64,000 bases of DNA from Paraburkholderia fungorum. GTDB lineage: Bacteria; Pseudomonadota; Gammaproteobacteria; Burkholderiales; Burkholderiaceae. Below, piece by piece: positions 25,672 to 34,752 of this stretch (positions are counted from its first letter, which is position 1; every line of letters begins with the position of its first letter). The stretch is from assembly GCF_003610895.1 (NCBI RefSeq), contig NZ_MCAS01000012.1:248001-312000 (forward strand), written 5' to 3'. The notes beneath the pieces were generated by a model. It had not been told where the DNA came from, ran no database searches, and worked only from the letters and a program-made list of their open reading frames with translations. Both the position numbers and the translations under genes were made by a program.

Positions 25672-28005
25672 TCAATAGGTGTGTCCCAACTGGAAGTAGA
25701 AGTTGTGGCGGCCGCCCGGTGCGAACGCAATACCCAGATATATCGGTCCGAATGAACTGGTCAGCGCAGTGAAGACCGTCACGCTGCGCTTCAGCGGACC
25801 ACTGCCGAAATCGGAGTCGCGGTTCCAGACGTTGCCCGCTTCAATGCTCAGCCCGGCAAACAGGCCGCGAATCGGCGACGCGTTGAAGGTGGCGAGCTGA
25901 TTCATGTACGTGACCTGACCGTACACCATCGAATTGCCGGACAGCTGGTCGGCGGCATAGGCCGACAAATGCTGGAAGCCGCCCAGCGTGAAGCCGAACG
26001 GATTGGTCAGGTTGGTGCCGCCGAAGTCGTTACCCGCTTCGATGCTTGCGTTGATGCTGTGCCGTCCATAGCTCGCCGCGACGATGCCTTTGCCGTACAC
26101 CTCGGTGAAACTGTCGCTGCCCGCGAACAACGAACGTTCTACGCGTAGTTCGCCGAAATAACCTTTGCGGGCAAAAAGCGGATCGTCGAGCTGGTCGATC
26201 ACGAGACGTGCGCGCGCGCTGAGCTGCCGCCCATAGATGTCGGGGAACAGCAGCGGCGAGCTGGCCACATCGAAGTCCAGCGGCAAGTTGTATTGCGGCG
26301 ACGCGAAACCATGCGCGTAGGCCACGCCGATCCGGAAGTCGCCCAGACGCGAGATCGGTATGCCGAAGTCGACGCCGGCGCGCTGCGTCTGCAGGAGGTA
26401 CTGCGTGACCTTGACGTTGCCGGAATCGTCGTAAAGGTTGGCATAGCGGCGCTGAAACTCGACATAGGGCGCGACGTAATAGCCGAAAGAAGTCGAGAGC
26501 GGTTGCCGCAACTCCGCATGCAGGTCGATCAGGTCACTGCCGACGGTTCCGTCCACGCGTCCTTCCAGCCCTGACGAGGTGAGCCATGGGCGGCGATAAC
26601 CGAGGTGCAGGCGGAAGCCGCCTTCATCCGTCGAACTACTCGACAAGCCGAGTCCGAACAGCAGGAAATTCGGTCCCCATTGCTTCTGCTGCGCGGCGAT
26701 GACGAGTTTGTGTTCGTCGCCGTCGTCGACGAGCTGCTGGCTTACGCTGGCGAAATCGCCCGTATTGGAGAGTGCCAGCAAATCCTTGTTGAGCGCGGCC
26801 GGATCGTATACGTCACCGGGTTTGACGTGCAACGCGTTGCGAATGCGTGACTCGGGCACGGCGCCCTGCGATGCGATCTCGATCTGCGTGATCCGTACCG
26901 GACGCATGGCGGGCGTATCGTGCCGGGCGCGCCACGCGGCGTAATCGGCGGGCGAGAGCGCCAGATGCTGAAGCTGCGGGAGCGCCGCACGGGTGGCGGC
27001 GGCGCCGGCCGCGATCGCCTGGCTCGCATTGGCGAAATCGGTGAAGCTCAGCGAGCCGAGGTTCGGTTCGATCAGTACGTCACCGGCTTGCAACTGCTCA
27101 CGTTGGCGCGCAACGTTCTGATGAATCAGAATGCCGATCATCTGTTGCATCACGTCGGCGGGTGACGCTAGCGCATCCAGCGGCCGCAGCGGCGAACCGA
27201 TGTCGACCGCGATCACGACGTTCGCGCCCATGTCGCGCGCCGTTTCGATCGGCAGGTTGCTGACAATGCCGCCGTCCACCAGTGTGCGTCCGTCGATATC
27301 GGCTGGCGCGAACAGGCCGGGCAACGCCATGCTGGCGCGAATCGCCTGGGGCAGCGAACCGCGATCGAGCACCACCTTCTGGCCGGTGCGCAGATCGGTG
27401 GCGATCGCGCGATAGGGGATGGGCAAGCGGTCGAATGAAACGTTGCCGGGCACGGCGGAGGTCCAGTCCTGCAGCAGCGCCTGCAGGCGATTGCCCTGGA
27501 CGAGCCCGACCGGCAAGCGGAAACCGTTGGCGCCGTAACCGAGCGAGAGGCTGTTCACATACAGCCGCTCGTCTTCACGGCGCGATTGCGGCAGATCGGC
27601 GCGGTCGGTAATGTCGAACGCGATATCGGCGAGGTTGATGCCTGTGAGGCGGTTTTGCATGTCCTGCGCCGTCATACCGCTCGCGTACAGGCCGCCGACC
27701 ACCGAGCCCATGCTGGTGGCGGCGATGCAATCGACTGGAATGCGGTTTTCCTCGAGCACCTTCAATACGCCGAGGTGCGCATAACCACGCGCGCCGCCGC
27801 CCGACAGCACAAGACCGACGGAGGGCCGGCCGGCTGGGCCGCCTTGGGCTGGGCAGGCGGATTCGGCTGCGTGAACGGGACGTGCGAAGGCGGCGATCCC
27901 GCACGCCAGCAGCACCACGGTGCAGCGCAAACGAAGAACGACAGGGCGGCGGCCCCTGCGCACCGCCGTTTTTTGTAGTTGTTCCCTCGCCAACGCTCGA
28001 CTCAT
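25672..28005 (-). CDS. Patatin-like phospholipase autotransporter (PlpD type, type Vd)
   Basis: This 777-residue protein has three parts. A signal peptide at about 20-46 ends in FARPVHA. A patatin domain at 60-330 carries the oxyanion motif LSGGGARGYAHLG, nucleophile S98 in ATSMGSV and the catalytic D244 in LVDGGIVSN. A POTRA-like segment at about 370-430 (ITQIEIASQGAVPESRIRNA) leads into a BamA/Omp85-type 16-strand barrel that ends FYFQLGHTY with a terminal aromatic residue. The layout matches PlpD of Pseudomonas, a phospholipase A1 that displays its passenger outside the outer membrane. The start is uncertain because no ribosome-binding site precedes ATG 28005. Confidence 0.88.
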   Translation of the reverse strand: MSRALAREQLQKTAVRRGRRPVVLRLRCTVVLLACGIAAFARPVHAAESACPAQGGPAGRPSVGLVLSGGGARGYAHLGVLKVLEENRIPVDCIAATSMGSVVGGLYASGMTAQDMQNRLTGINLADIAFDITDRADLPQSRREDERLYVNSLSLGYGANGFRLPVGLVQGNRLQALLQDWTSAVPGNVSFDRLPIPYRAIATDLRTGQKVVLDRGSLPQAIRASMALPGLFAPADIDGRTLVDGGIVSNLPIETARDMGANVVIAVDIGSPLRPLDALASPADVMQQMIGILIHQNVARQREQLQAGDVLIEPNLGSLSFTDFANASQAIAAGAAATRAALPQLQHLALSPADYAAWRARHDTPAMRPVRITQIEIASQGAVPESRIRNALHVKPGDVYDPAALNKDLLALSNTGDFASVSQQLVDDGDEHKLVIAAQQKQWGPNFLLFGLGLSSSSTDEGGFRLHLGYRRPWLTSSGLEGRVDGTVGSDLIDLHAELRQPLSTSFGYYVAPYVEFQRRYANLYDDSGNVKVTQYLLQTQRAGVDFGIPISRLGDFRIGVAYAHGFASPQYNLPLDFDVASSPLLFPDIYGRQLSARARLVIDQLDDPLFARKGYFGELRVERSLFAGSDSFTEVYGKGIVAASYGRHSINASIEAGNDFGGTNLTNPFGFTLGGFQHLSAYAADQLSGNSMVYGQVTYMNQLATFNASPIRGLFAGLSIEAGNVWNRDSDFGSGPLKRSVTVFTALTSSFGPIYLGIAFAPGGRHNFYFQLGHTY

Positions 28006-28196
28006 CTGTTTTTGTTCTGAAAGAAAACCGAGAGATTACATGGTTTTGCCCCGGTAAAAACAGGTGACATCGTGTAAACGCGGGTTTGCGAAAAAACGTA
28101 GTCTGGCGCCTGACTTGGCCGGCCTCGCGCCTTATGCTGGCGCCGGGTGTTCGGGCCGCGTGTATCGGAGCCGGGCGTGCGCGCGAAATCCCGCCA

Positions 28197-29663
28197 CTAG
28201 CGGCGCACCAATGCACGTACAGCTCTTGCCGCCAGCGGGCGCCCCATATCCGGCGCAACAAAATGCGCCACCTGGCGCGCGGCGAGGTCGACCGTCACGT
28301 AATCGTTCGGCGCTTTCGTATTGAGACCGTCGGACGCCGAGTGATACTCGATCCGTAACTGCGCGGCGGTGACGACGATGCGCAGATAACCGTAATTGGT
28401 GTCGTCGTAGTTCTCGAGCACGACCTGATCGGCGATGGCCGACGCCGCCTGCACGATCTGCGGCGCGCGGATGGCGGGCGCACCCTGCGCGGCGAGTTTG
28501 ACCAGGCCGTGTCCGCCGTTGCCGCACACCAGGTAGGGAATCTGCGTGCCGTCCGCATTTCGGGTACGGGTGAAGCGCTGATAGTTGTGGGCGTGGCCGG
28601 AAAGGAATGCATGCGGCCACACGCCATTGGCTTCGCAGATGCTGTCGATTTGCGCCAGCATATCGACGCTCGATCCGTGCCCGCCCGCGCTATACGGCGG
28701 ATGATGATTCGCGATCAGCAACGCGCCGCTGAACTTCTCGGCCTTGACACGCTTGAGCGCGGCGTCGAGAAAGGCAAGCTGCGTATTTCCGATTCCGGGA
28801 CCTGAGATGACGCCGGGGTCTTCGAGCGTGTTGCTGTAGATCACCAGCACGCGCATGAACGGTGCTTCGAACGTGAAGAACACGCCCGGCTGGATTTGCG
28901 CCGTGCGCGACAAGCCGCCGGCCTCGGGCGTTACGGCGAAGGTCTCCGCGCAAAAATTTCGCAGGTAGGCGGTGAGACTGGCGGCGTGCGCTTCCGGCGA
29001 CACCATGCCGTCGTGATTGCCGGCGCAGGCGAGGATCGGCGCCGGATAGTCCCGATATGGTTCGTAAAACTGATCGTAATAGTACTGACCCTCGCCGAAG
29101 TTATAGACGACATCGCCGAGCAGCAACGCGAATTGCGGCACCTCGCCGGCATTGGCTTCATTGAAGTCGGCGGTCAGCTTGTCGGCTACTTCGTTTTGCG
29201 TTGCCGGGCCCTTGGTACTGCCGCAATCTCCTAGCGCGTGAAATACCAGTTGTCCGGCGGCTGTGATTCTGTCGATGGCGGTGGTGTTGCCGCCCATGAC
29301 TTCAGCGAGCGTGAGCTGGGGCTCCACGCCGCCTCTCGGCGCGGGAAACGGCAACGGAAACAGCTTGTGCTCCGCATTGAGCAAGTCGATTTCCTTGTAG
29401 GCCGCGTCGTCCGATGGATGGGGCACACGAAACACCGTTGGGTCCGCGGTCGGCTGCGGCTGCGCGAATACGGGTTGGCTCAGCATCCGCGGTTGCAGCG
29501 CTGTTGCGGCGGCCGTCCACGCCGGCTGCTTTGAGCCGCTGGCGGGCGCCGTGGCTTTTTTGCCGGAGGCGGCGGTCTTGCTTGCCGACTGTCGTTTGTC
29601 TTCTGCTTTCGCTGTGCTTTCTTTTGCCTTGGCTTTGGGTTTCGACTCGCGTTTTGTCGACAT
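28197..29663 (-). CDS. Metallophosphoesterase with Lys/Ala-rich N-terminal tail
   Basis: This 488-residue protein has the five calcineurin-type metal motifs: D146 in HALGDCG, GDVVYNFGEG (D184), GNHDG (N216, H217), NHHPPYSAGGHG and GHAHNYQRF. The last is like those of purple acid phosphatases. The first ~48 residues are made of lysine, alanine, serine and threonine (KPKAKAKESTAKAEDKR...), which resembles a histone H1 tail and is not a signal peptide. The substrate is unknown. It could be a nucleic-acid- or nucleotide-directed phosphatase, but that is speculation from the basic tail. Confidence 0.82.
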   Translation of the reverse strand: MSTKRESKPKAKAKESTAKAEDKRQSASKTAASGKKATAPASGSKQPAWTAAATALQPRMLSQPVFAQPQPTADPTVFRVPHPSDDAAYKEIDLLNAEHKLFPLPFPAPRGGVEPQLTLAEVMGGNTTAIDRITAAGQLVFHALGDCGSTKGPATQNEVADKLTADFNEANAGEVPQFALLLGDVVYNFGEGQYYYDQFYEPYRDYPAPILACAGNHDGMVSPEAHAASLTAYLRNFCAETFAVTPEAGGLSRTAQIQPGVFFTFEAPFMRVLVIYSNTLEDPGVISGPGIGNTQLAFLDAALKRVKAEKFSGALLIANHHPPYSAGGHGSSVDMLAQIDSICEANGVWPHAFLSGHAHNYQRFTRTRNADGTQIPYLVCGNGGHGLVKLAAQGAPAIRAPQIVQAASAIADQVVLENYDDTNYGYLRIVVTAAQLRIEYHSASDGLNTKAPNDYVTVDLAARQVAHFVAPDMGRPLAARAVRALVRR

Positions 29664-30012
29664 GAGCGCCTCTTGAAGAGTGAGCGGGGTGACAAGTCAG
29701 CGGCTTGCGCCGTTGCATCCATCGAACCCTACGACACGCGTTTTGCGCAAAAGTGTCGCGTGGTGTGGAGCAGGGCGCGCGGCGGTGTTCGACGCTGAGC
29801 GCAATACGCGACGAGCGCGGCGCGAAACAATTTATGTCGCGCTATGTCACGGCTCCTTCGAATCGCCCCGAAACCTTTGTCCAGCGGGCCTCGGTCGCGG
29901 TGAAACAGGGTGACATATCTTCATTGCAGATTAAAACCGCGCGTCCTTCTATAGTCCGTTCGTCGCCACGCCGCAGTGCGCAAAAGTGGCCCGAAATCAG
30001 GAAGGACATACC
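29664..30012. other. Intergenic region between divergent genes
   Basis: These 349 bp separate the metallophosphoesterase (leftward) from the repetitive secreted protein (rightward). A TTGCAG (29924) and TATAGT (29950) could be promoter boxes for the rightward gene, but the 20-bp spacing is long. A GGAAGGAC ribosome-binding site lies at its right end. Nothing else is recognisable. Confidence 0.5.
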
Positions 30013-30981
30013 GTGAAAAACTGCTCGTTCATCGTCCCGGCCGCTGCTGCATCCCACACCTCCGTGGCCGCCGCCGCATCCGTACGCAGCGTGTTGCGCA
30101 AGCTTGCGCTCAGCGCGAGCGTCGCCGTGCTCGCGCTCGGCAGCACGTCGGCGTTTGCCTGGTCGCAACATGGCACGGCCTACACGTCGCGTGGCACCTA
30201 CAACGGCGCGCGCTACGGCTCATGTGGCGGCGGCAGTTGTTCGCATGCCGGTGGCGTGGCCGGCCCCTACGGTGGTCTGGCGACCAACACCGGCACCGTG
30301 ACCCGCACCGCCCCGGGCCAGTTCTCGAATTCAGGCACGGCGACGGGGCGCTACGGCAACCAGGTTCAGCACGCGGGCGACACCAGTTGCGCGAGCGGCA
30401 CCTGTTCGCATACCGGCACCCTCACGGGCCCGGACGGCAAAACCGCCACCACGTCCGGCGATGTGACCAGAACCGCACCTGGCCAGTATTCGTCCTCTGG
30501 AACGGTGACGGGCTCGAACGGCAACACCGTCAATCATTCGGCGTCCACCAGCTGCGTGGGCGCTTCGTGTTCGCGTTCGGGCACGGTGACGGGGTCTGAT
30601 GGCGGTACGGTGAATCACTCCGGTACGGCGACGCGTGTGGCGCCTGGTGTCGTGACGACGTCGACGAGCGCGACGGGGACACGCGGCAACACAGTGACAA
30701 CAAGCGGGACGGTCGTGACTACCGGCGTTGTCACGACGGGCAGCACGGCGGTCGTGGTGGCGCCGAGGCCAGTGGTGGTTGCACCGCCACCGGCTGTCGT
30801 GGTGCCGCCGCCGGTGGTGTATGTGCCGCCGCCTCCGGTTGTCTACGCACCGCCGCCCCCGCCGCCGCCGGCCGTATATGTTGCACCGCGCGTTGTTTAT
30901 GTGGCGCCGGTGCCGCGTCCTGTCGTGTGGGTGCCGGGGCACTGGGTCGGCAACGTGTGGGTGCCGGCGCACTGGTCATGA
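30013..30981 (+). CDS. Secreted repetitive Gly/Ser/Thr protein with Pro-rich tail
   Basis: This is a 322-residue exported protein of unknown function starting at GTG 30013, 5 bp after GAAGGAC. A long N-region leads to a signal peptide near LALSASVAVLALGSTSAFAW. The central part (about 50-210) consists of imperfect tandem units built on SGTVTG(S/P)(N/D)G(N/K)T with periodic CSxSG and TCxxGxC pairs. A valine/proline-rich stretch (VVVAPPPAVVVPPPVVYV) follows. The end WVPGHWVGNVWVPAHWS carries two copies of a W-P-(G/A)-H-W motif like YxWxPGHW repeats. The cysteines could form disulfides once outside the cell. It may be a surface or matrix protein. Confidence 0.8.
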   Translation: MKNCSFIVPAAAASHTSVAAAASVRSVLRKLALSASVAVLALGSTSAFAWSQHGTAYTSRGTYNGARYGSCGGGSCSHAGGVAGPYGGLATNTGTVTRTAPGQFSNSGTATGRYGNQVQHAGDTSCASGTCSHTGTLTGPDGKTATTSGDVTRTAPGQYSSSGTVTGSNGNTVNHSASTSCVGASCSRSGTVTGSDGGTVNHSGTATRVAPGVVTTSTSATGTRGNTVTTSGTVVTTGVVTTGSTAVVVAPRPVVVAPPPAVVVPPPVVYVPPPPVVYAPPPPPPPAVYVAPRVVYVAPVPRPVVWVPGHWVGNVWVPAHWS

Positions 30982-31373
30982 GCGAAAACCTGCGAGCGGG
31001 AGCCCGCGATGAAGCCGGGCGCTTCGGTCCGCCGCGAATGAGCGTACCGGCGAGCGTCCCAGCGCGCCGGGCACGTTTCACCGCGCTACGCACGCGGACG
31101 TTTTGCAAGGTCGGCGCGGTGGCGACGATGATCGTGGCCGCGGGTGTGGCGATTGCGATGGGTGAGGGCGCCACCCGCACTGAAACGCATGACGTGCGTC
31201 GGGCTACTGAATATCAACAGGATTGTTCGGCGAAATACGCTGCGTTACTCGATCTGGCCGAATTGGCGAGACGCGACGGCAAATCGTCCGAGGTCGTGGT
31301 GCGCGGGCTGAGCGACCGTGGTGGCGTAATGAGTGAATGTTTGCCGGCCGGCAAGCGCGCCGGGGCACAGTAA
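30978..31373 (+). CDS. Small membrane protein of unknown function
   Basis: This 131-residue protein overlaps the previous stop codon by four bases (ATGA), so it is probably translationally coupled. It has a basic N-terminal part, one transmembrane segment (KVGAVATMIVAAGVAIAMGE) and a C-terminal domain of about 60 residues containing two cysteines (QQDCSAKYAALLDLAELARR and VMSECLPAGK). No family is recognised. The pairing suggests it works with the repetitive protein. Confidence 0.65.
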   Translation: MSENLRAGARDEAGRFGPPRMSVPASVPARRARFTALRTRTFCKVGAVATMIVAAGVAIAMGEGATRTETHDVRRATEYQQDCSAKYAALLDLAELARRDGKSSEVVVRGLSDRGGVMSECLPAGKRAGAQ

Positions 31374-31374
31374 C

Positions 31375-31405
31375 AGCGCGAATGGCCATGGTGGCCATTC
31401 GCGCT
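31375..31405. terminator. Perfect inverted repeat between convergent genes
   Basis: AGCGCGAATGGCCA and TGGCCATTCGCGCT are perfect 14-bp arms with a 3-base loop, directly after the stop codon at 31373 and before the end of the convergent EF-hand gene. It lacks a T-run, so it could be a shared terminator or an RNA end-stabilising stem. Confidence 0.6.
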
Positions 31406-31455
31406 GGTCAAAGGCGATATTCCAGGGAAGGATCGCCCTGATCCAAGAGCGGCCG

Positions 31456-31860
31456 CTAGCGGCCTTGCTGCTGAAGATACTGCCTGACGTCGCCCAGGGT
31501 CACACTGCCCTTATGGCTTGAATCGATCTGATCAAAGTGCTTGGCGACATAGCCAAGCCCCGCTGCCTGAGCCTGAGTTTTCGTGACCGCCGCGCCATTG
31601 CTCAGGGCCGTATTCGCCCCGAGCCGCGCTTCGAGCCGCTGCTGGGCTTCCTGCTGCAATGCCGTGCCGGTCGAGGGCGCGACGGGCGCTACACGGTTTT
31701 GAGGAAAGAACGGACCGTCGACACCTCTCGCCCCGTTTGGCGGCGTGGCTGGCGCCACCGCTTGCGGCGGTAAGGCGTGCGCGCTGCCAATCAGGCATCC
31801 GAGGACGAGTAACGGGGACACACGCCGCAACATATCGAAAAGGGACATGATGACTCGCAT
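31456..31860 (-). CDS. Exported small protein with EF-hand-like end
   Basis: This small protein of about 134 residues has a signal peptide (MLRRVSPLLVLGCLIGSAHA), a Pro/Ala-rich middle, and a C-terminal segment YVAKHFDQIDSSHKGSVTLG, which resembles a helix-loop-helix calcium site. The canonical loop DxDxDG is degenerate (DQIDSSHKGSVT), so calcium binding is uncertain. ATG 31860 and ATG 31848 are both possible starts and neither has a strong ribosome-binding site. Similar EF-hand-like exported proteins are frequent in Burkholderia. Confidence 0.65.
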   Translation of the reverse strand: MRVIMSLFDMLRRVSPLLVLGCLIGSAHALPPQAVAPATPPNGARGVDGPFFPQNRVAPVAPSTGTALQQEAQQRLEARLGANTALSNGAAVTKTQAQAAGLGYVAKHFDQIDSSHKGSVTLGDVRQYLQQQGR

Positions 31861-31909
31861 TGATTGAGTGAATAGAGTATCGCGAACGAGGCGCATCGCG
31901 TCAGTTCAG

Positions 31910-33748
31910 TCAGGGCGCCGTGGCTTGCGCCGTGGCGGTAGCGGTCGGCTGACTGGCGGGGCTCTCATCGCGCCACGGCGGCGGCAGTGTCCAGAGCGCG
32001 AGCGCATCCGGAATCGGCGTGCCCCGATAGAAGCGCACCAGATCCCGTTTCATCCGCGGGCGGGCGACGTCATCCAGATAGATCATGTGTCCGCCCTGGA
32101 AGAAGTTGACCTGCAAGTCCGGATTCAGACCGGGCACCGTTTGCAAGCGCGCCAGTTGTTTCTCGGTATTGAAGAACGGTGTGGCGAGATCATGAAAGCC
32201 GTTTTCCGAGAGGACCTTGAGTTGCGGATTGAGCGTCAGCGCGCCCAGCAGATCCGGGATCGTGTCGGGCAGAGGCTGTCCGTCATGCGAGAAGTCCCAC
32301 ACGTTGATGATGTTGTCGTTCAGCGGCAAATAGGTCGCATTCGGCGCGGTATATCCGAGGTAGTCGGGCATCTGCGTCGCGAGCGCCGTGGTGAACGGCT
32401 GGGAGATCAGGATGTCGGACGGGTCCCCGTCGTTCTGCAGGCGCGGATCCGAATTCGGCAATGACACGCGTCCGTCATACCGGCCGATCGTCGTGCCGGG
32501 CAGGAGGCTCGTCGAGAACGGGTTCGCGCCGAAATAGCCCTGCAGCGCCTGAGTGGTCAAACTGGATGGGAAAGTCCACGCCTGAAGCGTTTGGGCACTC
32601 GGAAACACCGGCGTACCCAGGGCGTCGGGTATGCCGAGCTGACTGAGCACCCACGATTGCGAATACCGTCTGAACTGGTTGTAGGCCGCCGTGACGAACA
32701 GGCTCGTCTGCAGTGCATAGAGGTCCTGATTGAGCGGCGCCGGCGACACCTGGTTGTAGTAAGCGGCGACTTCCGCGTAGCCGGGGAAATAACCCGCCAG
32801 GGTATCCGTATCCAATGCCAGCGCACTCGTCGAGTTCGTAATGGCGACGGCCTCGATCGCGTCCGCGAAATAGTTCAGGATTGCAGACTGAAGGACGATG
32901 CCGGTCAGATGCACGCCGGCCGATTCGAGCGCCAACGCGAGCATATCGGTGCGAGGCGTGCCGTACGACTCGCCGTACAGATAGATCGGCGAGGTGGCGC
33001 GATTATTGACCGTCAGATAGCGCTGAATGAAGTCGCGCATGATGTTGACGTCGGCATCGGTCGTCCAGAACGTCTGGTTCGTATTCGGCAGAATCGCCTC
33101 CGAAAGACCGGTTCCGGGCGGATCGATGAAGACCATGTCCGTGGTGTCGATCAGGCTGTCCTTATTGTCGACGATCGGATAGTTCGGCCAGTTGCCGAAC
33201 AGCGGGTCGGGCGTGGCGACCCGCGTCGGCGCGAACGAGCCGAGCCGCAGCCAGATCGAGGCGGAGCCCGGACCGCCGTTGTAGACGAACGTGACAGGCC
33301 GTGGCGAGCCGTTCGGACCCGGCGCGGTGTACGCGACATAGGACATCGTGGCTTCGGGGTTGCCGCTTGCATCGGTGGCTGTCAGGTGGCCGGTGGTCGT
33401 GGTGTAGTTAATCGGCGTTCTGCCTAACTTCCACTGGTAGTGCATGATCGCCGCTTTCTCCGACGCCTGGGCCGGCGCGAGGCCGTCTGTGGCGTTGCCT
33501 GAATACGCAACCGGGTCGATATAGGTTTGATTGGCCGCTGGTGATTGCGATTGTGCGGCCTGTTGAGCGGTGAGTTGCTGATTTGCAGCGGTCTGCTGCA
33601 TGCTCACGGCGGTGCCGGAAGAAGAACCGCCGTCGCCTCCGCCGCAACCTCCGAGAAGCATGATCGTGACCGCTAAGGTTCCCATGGCCGGCAGCCTGCT
33701 CTGGCGATGATGATGGCTATGGCCGGTAAGACGCTCGTCTCGTTTCAT
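31910..33748 (-). CDS. S10 serine carboxypeptidase-like lipoprotein
   Basis: This 612-residue protein has a lipoprotein signal: hydrophobic TLAVTIMLLGGC, with C35 as the lipid-bearing residue. A Gly/Ser/Gln-rich linker follows, then an S10 serine carboxypeptidase fold. The oxyanion region FVYNGGPGSASIWL and nucleophile S261 in LYGESYGTPR are intact. Likely partners are D in the VWDFSHDGQPLP region and H in FQGGHMIYLD. ATG 33748 was chosen because AAGGATAGAG lies just before it. It should be anchored in the outer or inner membrane facing the periplasm and could trim peptides or esters. Confidence 0.85.
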   Translation of the reverse strand: MKRDERLTGHSHHHRQSRLPAMGTLAVTIMLLGGCGGGDGGSSSGTAVSMQQTAANQQLTAQQAAQSQSPAANQTYIDPVAYSGNATDGLAPAQASEKAAIMHYQWKLGRTPINYTTTTGHLTATDASGNPEATMSYVAYTAPGPNGSPRPVTFVYNGGPGSASIWLRLGSFAPTRVATPDPLFGNWPNYPIVDNKDSLIDTTDMVFIDPPGTGLSEAILPNTNQTFWTTDADVNIMRDFIQRYLTVNNRATSPIYLYGESYGTPRTDMLALALESAGVHLTGIVLQSAILNYFADAIEAVAITNSTSALALDTDTLAGYFPGYAEVAAYYNQVSPAPLNQDLYALQTSLFVTAAYNQFRRYSQSWVLSQLGIPDALGTPVFPSAQTLQAWTFPSSLTTQALQGYFGANPFSTSLLPGTTIGRYDGRVSLPNSDPRLQNDGDPSDILISQPFTTALATQMPDYLGYTAPNATYLPLNDNIINVWDFSHDGQPLPDTIPDLLGALTLNPQLKVLSENGFHDLATPFFNTEKQLARLQTVPGLNPDLQVNFFQGGHMIYLDDVARPRMKRDLVRFYRGTPIPDALALWTLPPPWRDESPASQPTATATAQATAP

Positions 33749-34209
33749 CTCTATCCTTGGTGGTGGGTTCAGATACCGTTTCACAAAGGCCGCTCGCGCC
33801 GGAGAAAATAAATCGGAGTTCGAAATATTAACGATGAATCATTGGCGTGCAGCGGTTGAGACCAACATGCTTCAAAGCGCATAGATCTGTATCTCTATGC
33901 GGGATGCGTAGAATAACTAAATATCTGGATCGGATATTCCGGTGCTTTGGGGGATACGTTTCCTTAATCGGATATTCGTATATTGGCGGCAGAAGAAAAA
34001 TAGGTGACGCCACCGGAGTTTGTCAAGGACGTGCCGAGTTTCCGTAATTGCAACTTCGGAAAGTTGCACCTCAATACGCACGCGGGCCAATTAGCCTCAG
34101 CGAAGAGCCGGTGTGAGTTAATCGATTATTTATTACGAAATTAAATGTTTTTGTTTGTTAATCGTAATAATCGGATTGTGCCGGGGAATGCAGGCGCGCC
34201 ACTGTGTGA
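33749..34209. other. AT-rich intergenic region, no gene seen
   Basis: These 461 bp lie between the 5' end of the S10 peptidase-like gene and the 3' end of a GNAT gene. It is clearly AT-richer than the surroundings (especially 33800-34170), which fits a promoter region for the peptidase-like gene. Short reading frames on both strands show no ribosome-binding site or family pattern. Confidence 0.55.
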
Positions 34210-34752
34210 CTACGTGGCCTGATTTTCCGGGCCGGTCAGATCGCGCTCCAGAAAAATCGTGCCTGCAATGGGATTAAAAACATAAGCCGGAATCGGCTCG
34301 AAATCAAGCGATGCATAAAGCCGTTGTGCGGCGCGCATATCGGGAAGCGTATCGAGACGAATACGCGTATATCCCGCCTCCTGTGCGATCCGGCAAATCC
34401 GTGTTGCCAATTGCCGGCCGACCTGCTGGCCGCGCCCGGCTGGACGGATATAAAGGCGCTTCATTTCGCAGATCGATCCATCCAGAGGCCGCATTGCCAC
34501 ACAGCCGACCACGTCCTCATTATTTTGCGCGAGAAGAACGCAGCCCCGCGGCGCGGAAAATTTGCCGGGCAACTCCGCGAGTTCTGACTCGAAATTCTGG
34601 AAGCTCAGATCGATCCCCAGGCTTTCGGCATACTCGCGAAAAATTGCCCGTACCACTTCAAGCTGTTCGGGAAATCGGGCCGGATAGATTTCGACCATTC
34701 GCGCGTTTCGTGTTTCAGCCGGTTCTGGCGTCAGTTGCCGGCGCACGTTCAT
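34210..34752 (-). CDS. GNAT-family N-acetyltransferase
   Basis: This 180-residue acetyltransferase has the acetyl-CoA binding signature LYIRPAGRGQQVGRQLATRI with a preceding strand CEMKRLYIRP, then IRLDTLPDMRAAQRLYASLD. Its start overlaps the stop of the upstream histidine kinase gene by four bases, so the two are co-translated. A translation start at residue 19 (MVEIYPARF) is also possible. The substrate is unknown. Coupling to a kinase suggests a role in the same stress or sensory response. Confidence 0.85.
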   Translation of the reverse strand: MNVRRQLTPEPAETRNARMVEIYPARFPEQLEVVRAIFREYAESLGIDLSFQNFESELAELPGKFSAPRGCVLLAQNNEDVVGCVAMRPLDGSICEMKRLYIRPAGRGQQVGRQLATRICRIAQEAGYTRIRLDTLPDMRAAQRLYASLDFEPIPAYVFNPIAGTIFLERDLTGPENQAT

